From Bacteroides sp. CAG:530 (lineage in GTDB: Bacteria; Bacteroidota; Bacteroidia; Bacteroidales; Bacteroidaceae), in assembly GCA_000434735.1 (NCBI GenBank), contig FR881245.1, positions 20,034-29,823 of the forward strand: 9,790 bases of DNA, read 5' to 3'. The translations under genes were made by a program, and so were the position numbers. Below are positions 1-5,450 of the stretch, in pieces. Every line of letters starts with the position of its first letter. The stretch's first letter is position 1. The notes beneath the pieces were generated by a model. That model was not told the DNA's origin and made no database searches. It saw only the letters and a list, made by a program, of their open reading frames with translations.

Positions 1-1
1 C

Positions 2-577
2 GGAAGAGCCTATGAACAAAAAGCTTGTGTTCTAAGTTTTACTTTTGATGAGAAAAATGAGAACGCTACGATTTTTGGCACAATAAAGCTTGATGGAGGT
101 AAAGAACAAGGATGTACAGTTCATAATCTATATGACAAGAATAGCGTTATCATAGATTATTTAGTGCCATGTAGTATAAGCAGACAGTATAAAGCTATTG
201 AGAATCCTATGTGGAATCAGGACATGATGAAAGCGTATTGTGAGAAAATCGGGCATACTGCAAATAGAAAGTCTGCGACAACAGGCGAAAAGATATCTTA
301 TCTACGTACGCATGGTGGAATTTTGGCAGTGATGAATGGTTGGATTGTTGATGAGAATAAAACGAAGCTTAATCAAAATAAAGATCATCAGCGACTGATT
401 TTTCGTTCAGCTCATTTCAAAGAAGATAATTGTTACCTTAGCATTGATTTTGAGAAAGAAGATTTCCATTATGAATTATTAGATTATAGGGGTAAGCATA
501 TCAAAGAGATTAATTGGCATGGAAACCAAACAGGCGGTAAAGACCCTACGCACAATATACTTATTAAGAAGGTCTGA
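2..577 (+). CDS. 3' part of an unrecognised protein gene (5' end outside window)
   Basis: The frame is open from the window's left edge (base 2) to TGA at 575-577, giving 191 codons, so this is the C-terminal part of a longer protein. A GTG at 164 could serve as a start, but the frame is open well upstream with similar codon use, so that is probably internal. The product is hydrophilic and mixed in charge, with no membrane segment or signal peptide in the visible part. The tail (HYELLDYRGKHIKEINWHG, then a Gly/Asn-rich stretch and a basic end) suggests a small beta-rich C-terminal domain. I recognise no family and assign no function. It is read in the same direction as the polysaccharide genes, but about 540 bases with terminator-like hairpins lie before the next promoter, so it probably belongs to a separate unit flanking the CPS locus. 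Confidence 0.75.
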   Translation, partial: GRAYEQKACVLSFTFDEKNENATIFGTIKLDGGKEQGCTVHNLYDKNSVIIDYLVPCSISRQYKAIENPMWNQDMMKAYCEKIGHTANRKSATTGEKISYLRTHGGILAVMNGWIVDENKTKLNQNKDHQRLIFRSAHFKEDNCYLSIDFEKEDFHYELLDYRGKHIKEINWHGNQTGGKDPTHNILIKKV

Positions 578-650
578 TAGGGGATTATACTCAATATTAA
601 CCCAAAATAAAAATAGCCCCAAACAGCGTTAACCCCATTTAAAAAATAAC

Positions 651-693
651 CCCGAAACATGTTAATCGGGACAAAAAAACATCGCAATGTTTT
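651..693. terminator. Two small hairpins, possible bidirectional terminator
   Basis: CCCGA (651-655) pairs with TCGGG (666-670) around a 10-nt loop. Directly after it, AAAACAT (676-682) pairs with ATGTTTT (687-693) around CGCA, with an A-rich run before and a T-rich run after. Read on the minus strand, the first hairpin is followed by a T-rich stretch, so the element could stop transcription from either side. Stems are short and the call rests on shape alone. Confidence 0.35.
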
Positions 694-698
694 ATTTT

Positions 699-733
699 CC
701 TTTCTTATAAGGAATCATTCCTTATAAGAAAGG
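699..733. repeat. Perfect 35-bp palindrome (17-bp arms, 1-nt centre)
   Basis: The arm CCTTTCTTATAAGGAAT (699-715) is followed by a single C (716) and its exact reverse complement (717-733). A partial echo, GGAATCAGTTCC, follows at about 731-742 and is then followed by a short T run. It could be a strong terminator for the upstream gene, an insulator, or a dyad for a dimeric DNA-binding protein. The near-absence of a loop and the full symmetry fit a protein-binding dyad or cruciform at least as well as an RNA terminator. Confidence 0.75.
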
Positions 734-872
734 AATCAGTTCCTTTTTAGAAAATACCCACACTTCATTATTATCTCACCTTATTTATATATAATCATGG
801 CGCGATGATGCACCAATGAAAAAGATCATTGCTTGCAATGAAAAACTACGCCAATGAACAGCAAATCTCTAT

Positions 873-935
873 ACTTAACCTAAGTTTATATGTACTTAGC
901 TTAAGTTTATATATACTTAGGTTAAGTTTATATAT
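873..935. repeat. Three 21-bp tandem repeats
   Basis: Units at 873-893, 894-914 and 915-935 share the pattern ACTTA, two variable bases, then TAAGTTTATAT plus two bases. The cores are near-palindromic (CTTAACCTAAG, CTTAGCTTAAG, CTTAGGTTAAG), and most variation falls on the central bases. A degenerate fourth unit may follow at 936-956. A 21-bp period (two helical turns) puts each dyad on the same DNA face, as expected for cooperative regulator binding. No regulator is identified. Confidence 0.75.
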
Positions 936-1116
936 CTCTAGCCTAAAGATAGAGAATTGAATAAGAAAAACCGAACTTCTATTCGCAAGCTTTACCACAA
1001 TTATACCTATATAATTATAGTAATAACTCAACCGTCATTCTCGTCTATGTATGAAGAACATATACAGAAGTCATAATAATGTAGTATTTTAATGAGTGTA
1101 AATAAAAGAAAAATGC

Positions 1117-1124
1117 TAACTTTG
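1117..1124 (+). promoter_or_regulatory. Candidate Bacteroidota promoter (-7 box TAACTTTG)
   Basis: TAACTTTG matches the Bacteroidota -7 consensus TAnnTTTG exactly and is followed by the usual C/A-rich start region, so transcription would begin near 1130. A good TTTG-type -33 element at the usual spacing is not evident, as the upstream stretch is simply AT-rich. It is the only strong match I found in the intergenic region and is well placed to drive the CPS operon through a leader of about 160 nt. Confidence 0.5.
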
Positions 1125-1129
1125 CATCC

Positions 1130-1214
1130 AAAATCCAGTCTTCTTAAGAAAGATTAGATAAGACTGATAGAGGAAAGAGCTCAGGACGAGCTTAATCTAA
1201 ATGGTATAAGACAT
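1130..1214 (+). promoter_or_regulatory. Structured 5' leader of the CPS operon
   Basis: Two possible structures compete. Stem A is CAGTCTT (1136-1142) with AAGACTG (1160-1166). Stem B is AGATTA (1151-1156) with TAATCT (1193-1198), enclosing AGCTC (1178-1182) with GAGCT (1188-1192). The left strand of B lies in the loop of A, so they are mutually exclusive or form a pseudoknot. In Bacteroides fragilis the UpxY proteins act on the untranslated leader of their own operon to prevent premature termination. Inference: this stretch is the likely site of such control. No specific recognition element is identified. Confidence 0.4.
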
Positions 1215-1283
1215 ATGAAAACTATTGTTGCACAATCGGCAATATCATTCTTTGCGATGATAGCCGACAGCGACATAAAGTAG
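1215..1283 (+). CDS. Possible 22-aa leader peptide before the first UpxY gene
   Basis: The ATG at 1215 opens a 22-codon frame (MKTIVAQSAISFF, ending MIADSDIK) that stops at TAG 1281-1283, nine bases before the UpxY GTG start. Support comes from the second UpxY gene: the same frame is open before it, reads AQSSQVMTADSDIK, and stops at TAG 2376-2378, again nine bases before the start codon. The shared C-terminal ADSDIK and identical spacing suggest translational coupling or a leader peptide. However, the conservation may reflect a nucleic-acid signal, and the second copy has no start codon equivalent to 1215. The upstream ribosome binding site is weak. Confidence 0.35.
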   Translation: MKTIVAQSAISFFAMIADSDIK

Positions 1284-1292
1284 ACGAAGGAA

Positions 1293-1985
1293 GTGACGCA
1301 GGATTGCTCTATTTCTCTTTCTACAGCCGATGAAAACACCTGTTTTCCAGAAGGCAAACACGTTACCGATGCTAAGAATCAATTGGCGTCGGAAGTGGAG
1401 AGACTATCTATTAGCGAAGTGAGGACCGCCGTCTCCGAGATCCCCACTTCATGGAGCTACATCTTTATTCATCACATGTCTGTCGAGACATTCGAGAAGC
1501 GGATGGAAATCTGCCGAAAAAGAGACGAAGCCGTACCCCGATTCTTTATTCACCGCTCTTATGTATATCGCTCCAAAGAAGGCGACAAAGGCGTAAAAAA
1601 AGAACTGCGCCCATCGGTAAGCGGACTTATCTTTCTGCAAGGCACCACCAAAGACCTGCAACTATTCCTAAATCGAAACTTCCCTTTATATCATCTCGTA
1701 AAAGACTGCAGTACCGACCGACTCGCCTCGATAGCCAACGCTACGATGGAACCGTTCATGAAGATTTTGCAGACCAACCCCGAACACATTACTTTTCTTC
1801 GCGACCCATTCGTGAAATTCGCCCAAAACCACACTAAGCTCCGTGTACTCTCTGGCCTTTTCCAAGGACAGGAGGGCTACATCGTGCGTATAGACCGCGA
1901 CCGCCAGCTCGTCATGGAGTTTGGTGGCTATGCTGTGGCTATACGTGGAATGAGGAATGAAGATTTCGAAGTGGTGGGGGAATAA
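1293..1985 (+). CDS. UpxY-family (NusG-like) transcription antiterminator, copy 1
   Basis: The 230-residue protein resembles the UpxY antiterminators that head Bacteroidales capsule operons. These are NusG/RfaH paralogs that ride RNA polymerase and allow read-through of their own operon. The NGN-like domain starts near Trp54 (WSYIFIHH) and includes RPSVSGLIFLQG (106-117). The C-terminal KOW domain spans about 182-216 (LRVLSGLFQGQEGYIVRI followed by FGGYAVAI). A low-complexity N-terminal extension of about 50 residues makes it longer than the usual 170-180 residues. The start is GTG 1293: an in-frame TAG lies at 1281, the next Met is residue 62, and copy 2 has ATG at the same aligned position, with AAGGAA just upstream. 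It is about 64% identical to copy 2 over the NGN-KOW part without gaps. The next coding segment, 31 bases on, is a 5' piece of ugd. Confidence 0.88.
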   Translation: MTQDCSISLSTADENTCFPEGKHVTDAKNQLASEVERLSISEVRTAVSEIPTSWSYIFIHHMSVETFEKRMEICRKRDEAVPRFFIHRSYVYRSKEGDKGVKKELRPSVSGLIFLQGTTKDLQLFLNRNFPLYHLVKDCSTDRLASIANATMEPFMKILQTNPEHITFLRDPFVKFAQNHTKLRVLSGLFQGQEGYIVRIDRDRQLVMEFGGYAVAIRGMRNEDFEVVGE

Positions 1986-2016
1986 CACATCCGGATAAAA
2001 CCAAACTTTTTTAAAT

Positions 2017-2328
2017 ATGCGTGATTTTAAAGACGTTAAAGTCGCCGTGGCCGGAACTGGCTACGTGGGACTGAGTATTGCTACCCTGTTAGCTCAACAC
2101 CATCATGTAACGGCAGTAGATGTAATTCCCGAAAAAGTAGAGAAACTGAACAACAAGATTTCTCCTATTCAGGACGATTATATCGAAAAGTATCTGGCTG
2201 AGAAGCCATTAAACCTTGTTGCCACCCTCAACGGAAAGTCAGCTTATGCCGATGCCGACTTCGTGGTAATCGCAGCTCCAACCAACTACGACCCCGTTAA
2301 GAACTATTTCGATACCTTGTCATTGTAA
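2017..2328 (+). pseudogene. ugd: Truncated 5' copy of ugd (first 100 codons)
   Basis: Codons 1-100 (2017-2316) align without gaps to the start of the larger ugd at 3839-4138, with eight base differences, of which two change residues (V/I and N/D). It carries the NAD-binding GTGYVG motif (residues 13-18) but ends after three unrelated codons at TAA 2326-2328, so it lacks the central and catalytic domains and cannot act as a dehydrogenase. Both copies share AAAACCAAA about 20 bases before the ATG, so homology reaches into the leader. The break falls directly before the leader-like sequence of the second UpxY gene. Either this is a remnant left by insertion or recombination, or it is a second strain's haplotype joined in assembly. 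The 42-nt identical tail before the break matches the two later ugd junctions and favours the latter. Confidence 0.85.
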
Positions 2329-2387
2329 AACCGGCACAGTCATCCCAAGTGATGACAGCCGACAGCGACATAAAGTAGATAAAGAAA
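2329..2387 (+). promoter_or_regulatory. Conserved leader before UpxY copy 2
   Basis: The last 40-odd bases before the start codon closely match those before UpxY copy 1 (about 1257-1300), including AGCCGACAGCGACATAAAG and the TAG stop nine bases before the start. ACAGCCGAC at 2355-2363 recurs inside the gene at 2418-2426, and the first gene has related copies at the matching places. The stretch is too short to hold a full promoter, so the second gene is probably read from upstream if the arrangement is real. The conservation may mark an antiterminator recognition or translation signal. Confidence 0.45.
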
Positions 2388-3071
2388 ATGACGCAGGTAT
2401 GCTCGCTTACTTCTTCTACAGCCGACGTGAAAGCTTGTGAAAACAAGACTTTACCAAAGGGCATCCGTATAGTTGGGGCTGATGATAAATCGGCTTCAAA
2501 AGTAAAAGGAATGCCCAGAGGCGAAGAAGACAAAGCACCGTGGGGTTATCTTTTCATTCAGCATTACGCAGCTGAATGTTTCGACAGAAAGTTAGAAAAC
2601 ACAAATCTTGACGGTGAATTCGTTCCCAAATGTTTTATTCACCGCACCCTGAACTACAAGCAGAAGCCCAACGGCAAAGGAGTGATAAAAGAAGAAAGAC
2701 CATCAGTAAGCGGTCTTGTGTTCTTGCAAGGCGAGACAAAAGACCTGCGACTTTTCCTCCAGAAAAATTTTCCGCAATATCATCTTGTAAACAACTGCAT
2801 GACGGGCAAGCCCGCCTCCATCCCGAACAGCGTTATGGAGCCATTCATGAAAGTAATGTCTTCAGAACCCGAGCGTGTCACCTTCCTTCGCGACCCTTTC
2901 GTGAAATTCGCCAAAGACCACGTCAAGCTTCGTGTACTCACCGGCCTCTTCACAGGTCAGGAAGGCTACGTAGTCCGCATAAAGCGCGATCGTCAGTTAG
3001 TGATGGACTTTGGCGGTTATGCCGTAGCCATCAGCAACGTTCACAATGAAGATTTCGAGATTGTGGAATAA
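2388..3071 (+). CDS. UpxY-family (NusG-like) transcription antiterminator, copy 2
   Basis: This 227-residue protein has the same architecture as copy 1: a variable N-terminal extension of about 50 residues, an NGN-like domain from Trp52 (WGYLFIQHY) with RPSVSGLVFLQG, and a KOW domain near residues 178-213 (LRVLTGLFTGQEGYVVRI). Family knowledge says such proteins bind RNA polymerase and suppress termination within the leader of their own capsule operon. The ATG at 2388 is preceded by an in-frame TAG at 2376 and a purine-rich AAGAAA. Divergence from copy 1 is highest in the N-terminus and in the NGN region just after the Trp (residues 60-95), where specificity for leader or polymerase context might lie (inference). 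Two small genes follow after 15 bases, so it probably heads the unit leading into ugd. Two UpxY genes in one operon would be unusual. The alternative is two strain haplotypes placed in series. Confidence 0.88.
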   Translation: MTQVCSLTSSTADVKACENKTLPKGIRIVGADDKSASKVKGMPRGEEDKAPWGYLFIQHYAAECFDRKLENTNLDGEFVPKCFIHRTLNYKQKPNGKGVIKEERPSVSGLVFLQGETKDLRLFLQKNFPQYHLVNNCMTGKPASIPNSVMEPFMKVMSSEPERVTFLRDPFVKFAKDHVKLRVLTGLFTGQEGYVVRIKRDRQLVMDFGGYAVAISNVHNEDFEIVE

Positions 3072-3086
3072 AGATACACTATCGTA

Positions 3087-3362
3087 ATGGCAACAACTGA
3101 AACCATAAAGCAACGTACACTTGTTTGTAATGTTTACATGGAAGTAGAAGAGTTCCTGAGAAACAAGTCGAATGAACTCTCCGAAAAGCTAAAAAACGCA
3201 GCCGTCGATAATGCCGATAAAGAAGCTTTAAGTGACATTGTTAAAGATGGCGAGCTTTCACTGGCGCTACTTCGTCTTGCAAACAATATCCAGGCAGAGC
3301 ATGTTAAGTATTTGAAAGATACTGTACATATCTCACAAGCCATTCTTAATAACCACAAGTGA
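3087..3362 (+). CDS. Small hydrophilic helical protein, unknown function
   Basis: The 91-residue product starts at ATG 3087, 15 bases after the antiterminator stop. It is charged and predicted mostly helical: residues about 18-40 (VEEFLRNKSNELSEKLKNAA) and 45-85 have heptad-like spacing of Leu, Ile and Val. No membrane segment, signal peptide or metal-binding motif is seen. In B. fragilis CPS operons the gene after upxY is upxZ, a trans-inhibitor of other loci's UpxY proteins, but this protein is much shorter and I see no UpxZ resemblance. It sits six bases before the next small gene, with which it may form a pair. A role in the same control circuit is inference from position only. Confidence 0.7.
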   Translation: MATTETIKQRTLVCNVYMEVEEFLRNKSNELSEKLKNAAVDNADKEALSDIVKDGELSLALLRLANNIQAEHVKYLKDTVHISQAILNNHK

Positions 3363-3368
3363 GACCTT

Positions 3369-3608
3369 ATGATTACAGACGATTACTACAAGAAACGCAT
3401 GTTTCAGTATCATTCAGAATTCGATGCTTTCCGCATTGCCTACGACTTTCTTGAAGATAAGATAAAGAACGCCGAGTCACAAGGCGACACAGATAAGAAG
3501 TTGGCTTACCAAGAAGTCTTCGTCTCTTTACTTAATCGTCATGAAAAGATGATAAAAGAGATGTCGCAGTTGAAGAATTCTTATGAGCATCAGCAAAAGA
3601 GGAGATAA
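3369..3608 (+). CDS. Small charged protein, unknown function
   Basis: The 79-residue product starts at ATG 3369, six bases after the preceding stop, so the two are almost certainly co-transcribed and possibly translationally coupled. The sequence is rich in Lys, Glu, Asp, Gln and Tyr, with two predicted helices (about 14-35, with FRIAYDFLEDKIKNAES, and 40-70, with EVFVSLLNRHEKMIKEMSQL) suggesting a helical hairpin or coiled coil. The C-terminus is basic (QQKRR). No known domain is recognised. With its upstream neighbour it may form a small helical complex acting with the antiterminator, but this is inference from gene order. Confidence 0.68.
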   Translation: MITDDYYKKRMFQYHSEFDAFRIAYDFLEDKIKNAESQGDTDKKLAYQEVFVSLLNRHEKMIKEMSQLKNSYEHQQKRR

Positions 3609-3838
3609 GACTATAGTTTGCTGAATAAGTGGTTTCACTTACGATATTTACTTGTGCCTTCTGAGAATTTATTGAAGGCAAGGAAATACTATGAAAAACT
3701 TCTAATTGGTGCTATTGCACTATGGATTTAAGCAAATAATTAAATCGAATAATGGCTTTCCGGTCTCTGTGTCTAAGAAACCGGAAAGAGTTCAGTGTGT
3801 TTACACTTATCTATAAGCAAAACCAAATCAATCAAAAT
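3609..3838 (+). promoter_or_regulatory. Hairpin-rich untranslated leader before ugd
   Basis: This 230-base stretch separates the small regulatory-looking genes from the sugar genes and has no convincing gene. Three hairpins follow in order: TAAGTG (3626-3631) with CACTTA (3636-3641); TGCCTTC (3655-3661) with GAAGGCA (3674-3680); and CTTTCCGGT (3756-3764) with ACCGGAAAG (3780-3788). The third is the strongest (nine perfect pairs, 15-nt loop), but no T run follows it. A frame open from 3752 would add 29 residues to ugd. I reject it because the upstream ugd copy starts at the same ATG and its own leader differs. The region could be an attenuator acted on by the antiterminator (inference). Confidence 0.45.
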
Positions 3839-4374
3839 ATGCGTGATTTTAAAGACATTAAAGTCGCCGTGGCCGGAACTGGCTACGTGGGACTGAGTAT
3901 TGCTACCCTGTTAGCTCAACACCATCATGTAACGGCAGTAGATGTAATCCCCGAAAAAGTAGAGAAACTGAATAACAAGATTTCTCCTATTCAGGACGAT
4001 TATATCGAAAAGTATCTGGCAGAGAAGCCATTAAACCTTGTTGCCACCCTCGACGGAAAGTCAGCTTATGCCGATGCCGACTTTGTGGTAATTGCTGCTC
4101 CAACCAACTACGACCCCGTTAAGAACTATTTCGATACCACCCACGTAGAAGAAGTAATCGACCTGGTGCTTGAAGTAAATCCCGATGCCATAATGGTAAT
4201 CAAGAGTACCATCCCGGTAGGCTATACTCGTAACCTTTACTTAAAGTATGCGCAGAAAGGCGTTAAGAAGTTCAATCTTCTTTTCTCGCCTGAGTTCCTT
4301 CGCGAAAGCAAGGCATTGTACGATAACCTTTACCCGAGCCGCATCATAGTAGGCTATCCTAAGATTATTGATAA

Positions 4375-4562
4375 GCCCGAATTCGAAGCAGAAAATAACG
4401 CCATCGAATCAGTAACAGACGTAGAGATGCTGAAAGAAGCAGCCAAGACATTCGCTGCACTCTTACAGACCCGAGTTCGAAGCGGAAAACAAAGCCATCG
4501 AATCAGTAACAGACGTAGAAATGCTGAAAGAAGCAGCCAAGACATTCGCTGCACTCTTACAG
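4375..4562 (+). repeat. 94-bp imperfect tandem duplication inside ugd
   Basis: Units 4375-4468 and 4469-4562 differ at six positions. The first base of each unit is itself a difference: G ending an AAG Lys codon versus A, consistent with AAA. Most changes are synonymous; one is Asn to Lys. The last 42 bases of each unit are identical, and the next base then differs. The length is not a multiple of three, so the frame shifts by +1. Confidence 0.9.
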
Positions 4563-4603
4563 GAAGGAGCCATCAAGGAAAACATCGACACCTTATTTAT
4601 GGG

Positions 4604-4953
4604 CATGAAGGAAGCCGAAGCCGTTAAGCTCTTCGCTAATACATACCTTGCACTCCGTGTAAGCTACTTCAACGAACTCGATACTTACGCAGAAGTAAAA
4701 GGCTTGGATAGCAAGGCCATCATTGAAGGCGTAGGACTCGACCCACGTATCGGTACACATTATAACAACCCGTCATTCTATGAAAGAAGCCGAAGCCGTT
4801 AAGCTTTTCGCTAACACTTATCTTGCCCTCCGTGTAAGCTACTTTAATGAACTCGATACATATGCCGAAGTTAAGGGATTGGATAGCAAGGCCATTATCG
4901 AAGGTGTAGGTCTCGACCCACGTATCGGTACACATTATAACAACCCGTCATTC
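4604..4953 (+). repeat. 175-bp imperfect tandem duplication inside ugd
   Basis: Units 4604-4778 and 4779-4953 differ at the first base (C versus T, consistent with GGC versus GGT) and at 18 further third-codon positions, all synonymous. The last 42 bases of each unit are identical before they part. The +1 shift ends the second frame at a stop near 4802. About 11% silent divergence shows that the two copies come from alleles that both evolved as functional ugd. Confidence 0.9.
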
Positions 4954-5450
4954 GGTTACGGAGGTTACTGCTTGCCGAAAGATACCAAGCAGCTCCTTGC
5001 CAACTATCAGGATGTTCCTCAAAACATGATGTCTGCTATTGTAGAGTCTAATAGAACTCGTAAGGATTATATAGCAGATGCAGTTCTTCGCAAGGCTGGA
5101 TGGTATGACTATTCAAGCAACAACCAATACGGATCAGAACAAGGCAATTGTGTAATCGGTGTTTACCGTTTGACGATGAAGTCAAACAGTGATAACTTCC
5201 GTCAGTCGGCTATTCAGGGCATCATGAAACGTATCAAGGCTAAAGGTGCAGAAGTTATTATCTATGAGCCTACACTTGAAGACGGCACAACATTCTTTGG
5301 AAGCAAGGTGGTTAATAATCTTGATGCATTCAAAGCGCAAAGCAAGGCTATTATAGCAAATCGCTTTGATGACTGTCTGATGGATGTGGAAGAGAAAGTT
5401 TATACTAGAGATATTTTTAGAAGAGATTAATAAAATAACATATTTATAAT

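Larger units (their letters stand above)
578..1116. other. Intergenic region before the CPS promoter, repeat- and hairpin-rich
   Basis: No convincing protein gene is visible on either strand. The stretch is AT-rich and contains possible terminator hairpins (651-693), a perfect 35-bp palindrome (699-733), three CAATGA copies (814, 836, 852) with one TCATTG (826) that can pair with either neighbouring copy, and three 21-bp direct repeats (873-935). A 7-bp inverted pair, TCTCTAT (866-872) and ATAGAGA (949-955), brackets the 21-bp repeats. I looked for the inverted repeats that flank invertible CPS promoters in Bacteroides and did not find a convincing long pair around the candidate promoter. Confidence 0.6.
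3839..5430 (+). pseudogene. ugd: UDP-glucose 6-dehydrogenase, interrupted by two tandem partial duplications
   Basis: The enzyme oxidises UDP-glucose to UDP-glucuronate with two NAD+, supplying GlcA to the polysaccharide. Visible family features are the NAD-binding GTGYVG (residues 13-18), the IKSTIPVGYT stretch, FSPEFLRESKALYDNLYPSRI, LFANTYLALRVSYFNELD, the catalytic-cysteine motif GYGGYCLPKDT (Cys codon 4969-4971) and the C-terminal LTMKSNSDNFRQSAI with VIIYEP. As written the coding sequence runs through three frames. A 94-base duplication at 4375-4562 and a 175-base duplication at 4604-4953 each shift the frame by +1, and the first frame ends early with a nonsense tail (stop near 4627). 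Removing one copy of each restores a continuous 440-codon gene of normal length with all motifs, ending at TAA 5428-5430. wecB follows after 20 bases. The break may be an assembly fault rather than true inactivation. Confidence 0.9.

Noticed and set aside
846..1031. 61-codon minus-strand frame with a heptad-like repeat (IYKLNLS, IYKLKLS, TYKLRLS)
   Set aside because: The protein repeat simply reflects the 21-bp DNA repeats, whose length is a multiple of three. No ribosome binding site, neighbours or composition support a gene.
1000..1290. Invertible promoter flanked by inverted repeats, as in B. fragilis capsule loci
   Set aside because: I found no pair of long inverted repeats around the TAACTTTG promoter and no invertase gene in the window.
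1451..1837. 128-codon + frame overlapping the first antiterminator, and similar frames at 2630-3049
   Set aside because: Both are off-frame shadows of the well-supported NGN-KOW genes, with Arg/Pro/Ser-rich composition typical of out-of-frame reading.
3752..3838. 29-residue N-terminal extension of ugd
   Set aside because: It covers the nine-pair hairpin, has no family resemblance, and the other ugd copy starts at the equivalent of ATG 3839 with a different upstream sequence.
2329..3838. Transposon or insertion sequence splitting ugd
   Set aside because: No transposase, terminal inverted repeats or target-site duplication. The inserted stretch is made of ordinary CPS regulatory genes.
3839..5430. 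Programmed frameshifting or a split multi-subunit Ugd
   Set aside because: The frame changes coincide with 94- and 175-base duplications, not with slippery sites. The fragments duplicate residues instead of dividing the protein into domains.
3839..5430. Identification as UDP-ManNAc dehydrogenase (WecC) because wecB follows
   Set aside because: Length and motifs (ALRVSYFNELD, GYGGYCLPKDT, MKSNSDNFRQS) fit the short UDP-glucose 6-dehydrogenase type better. WecC remains a lesser possibility.
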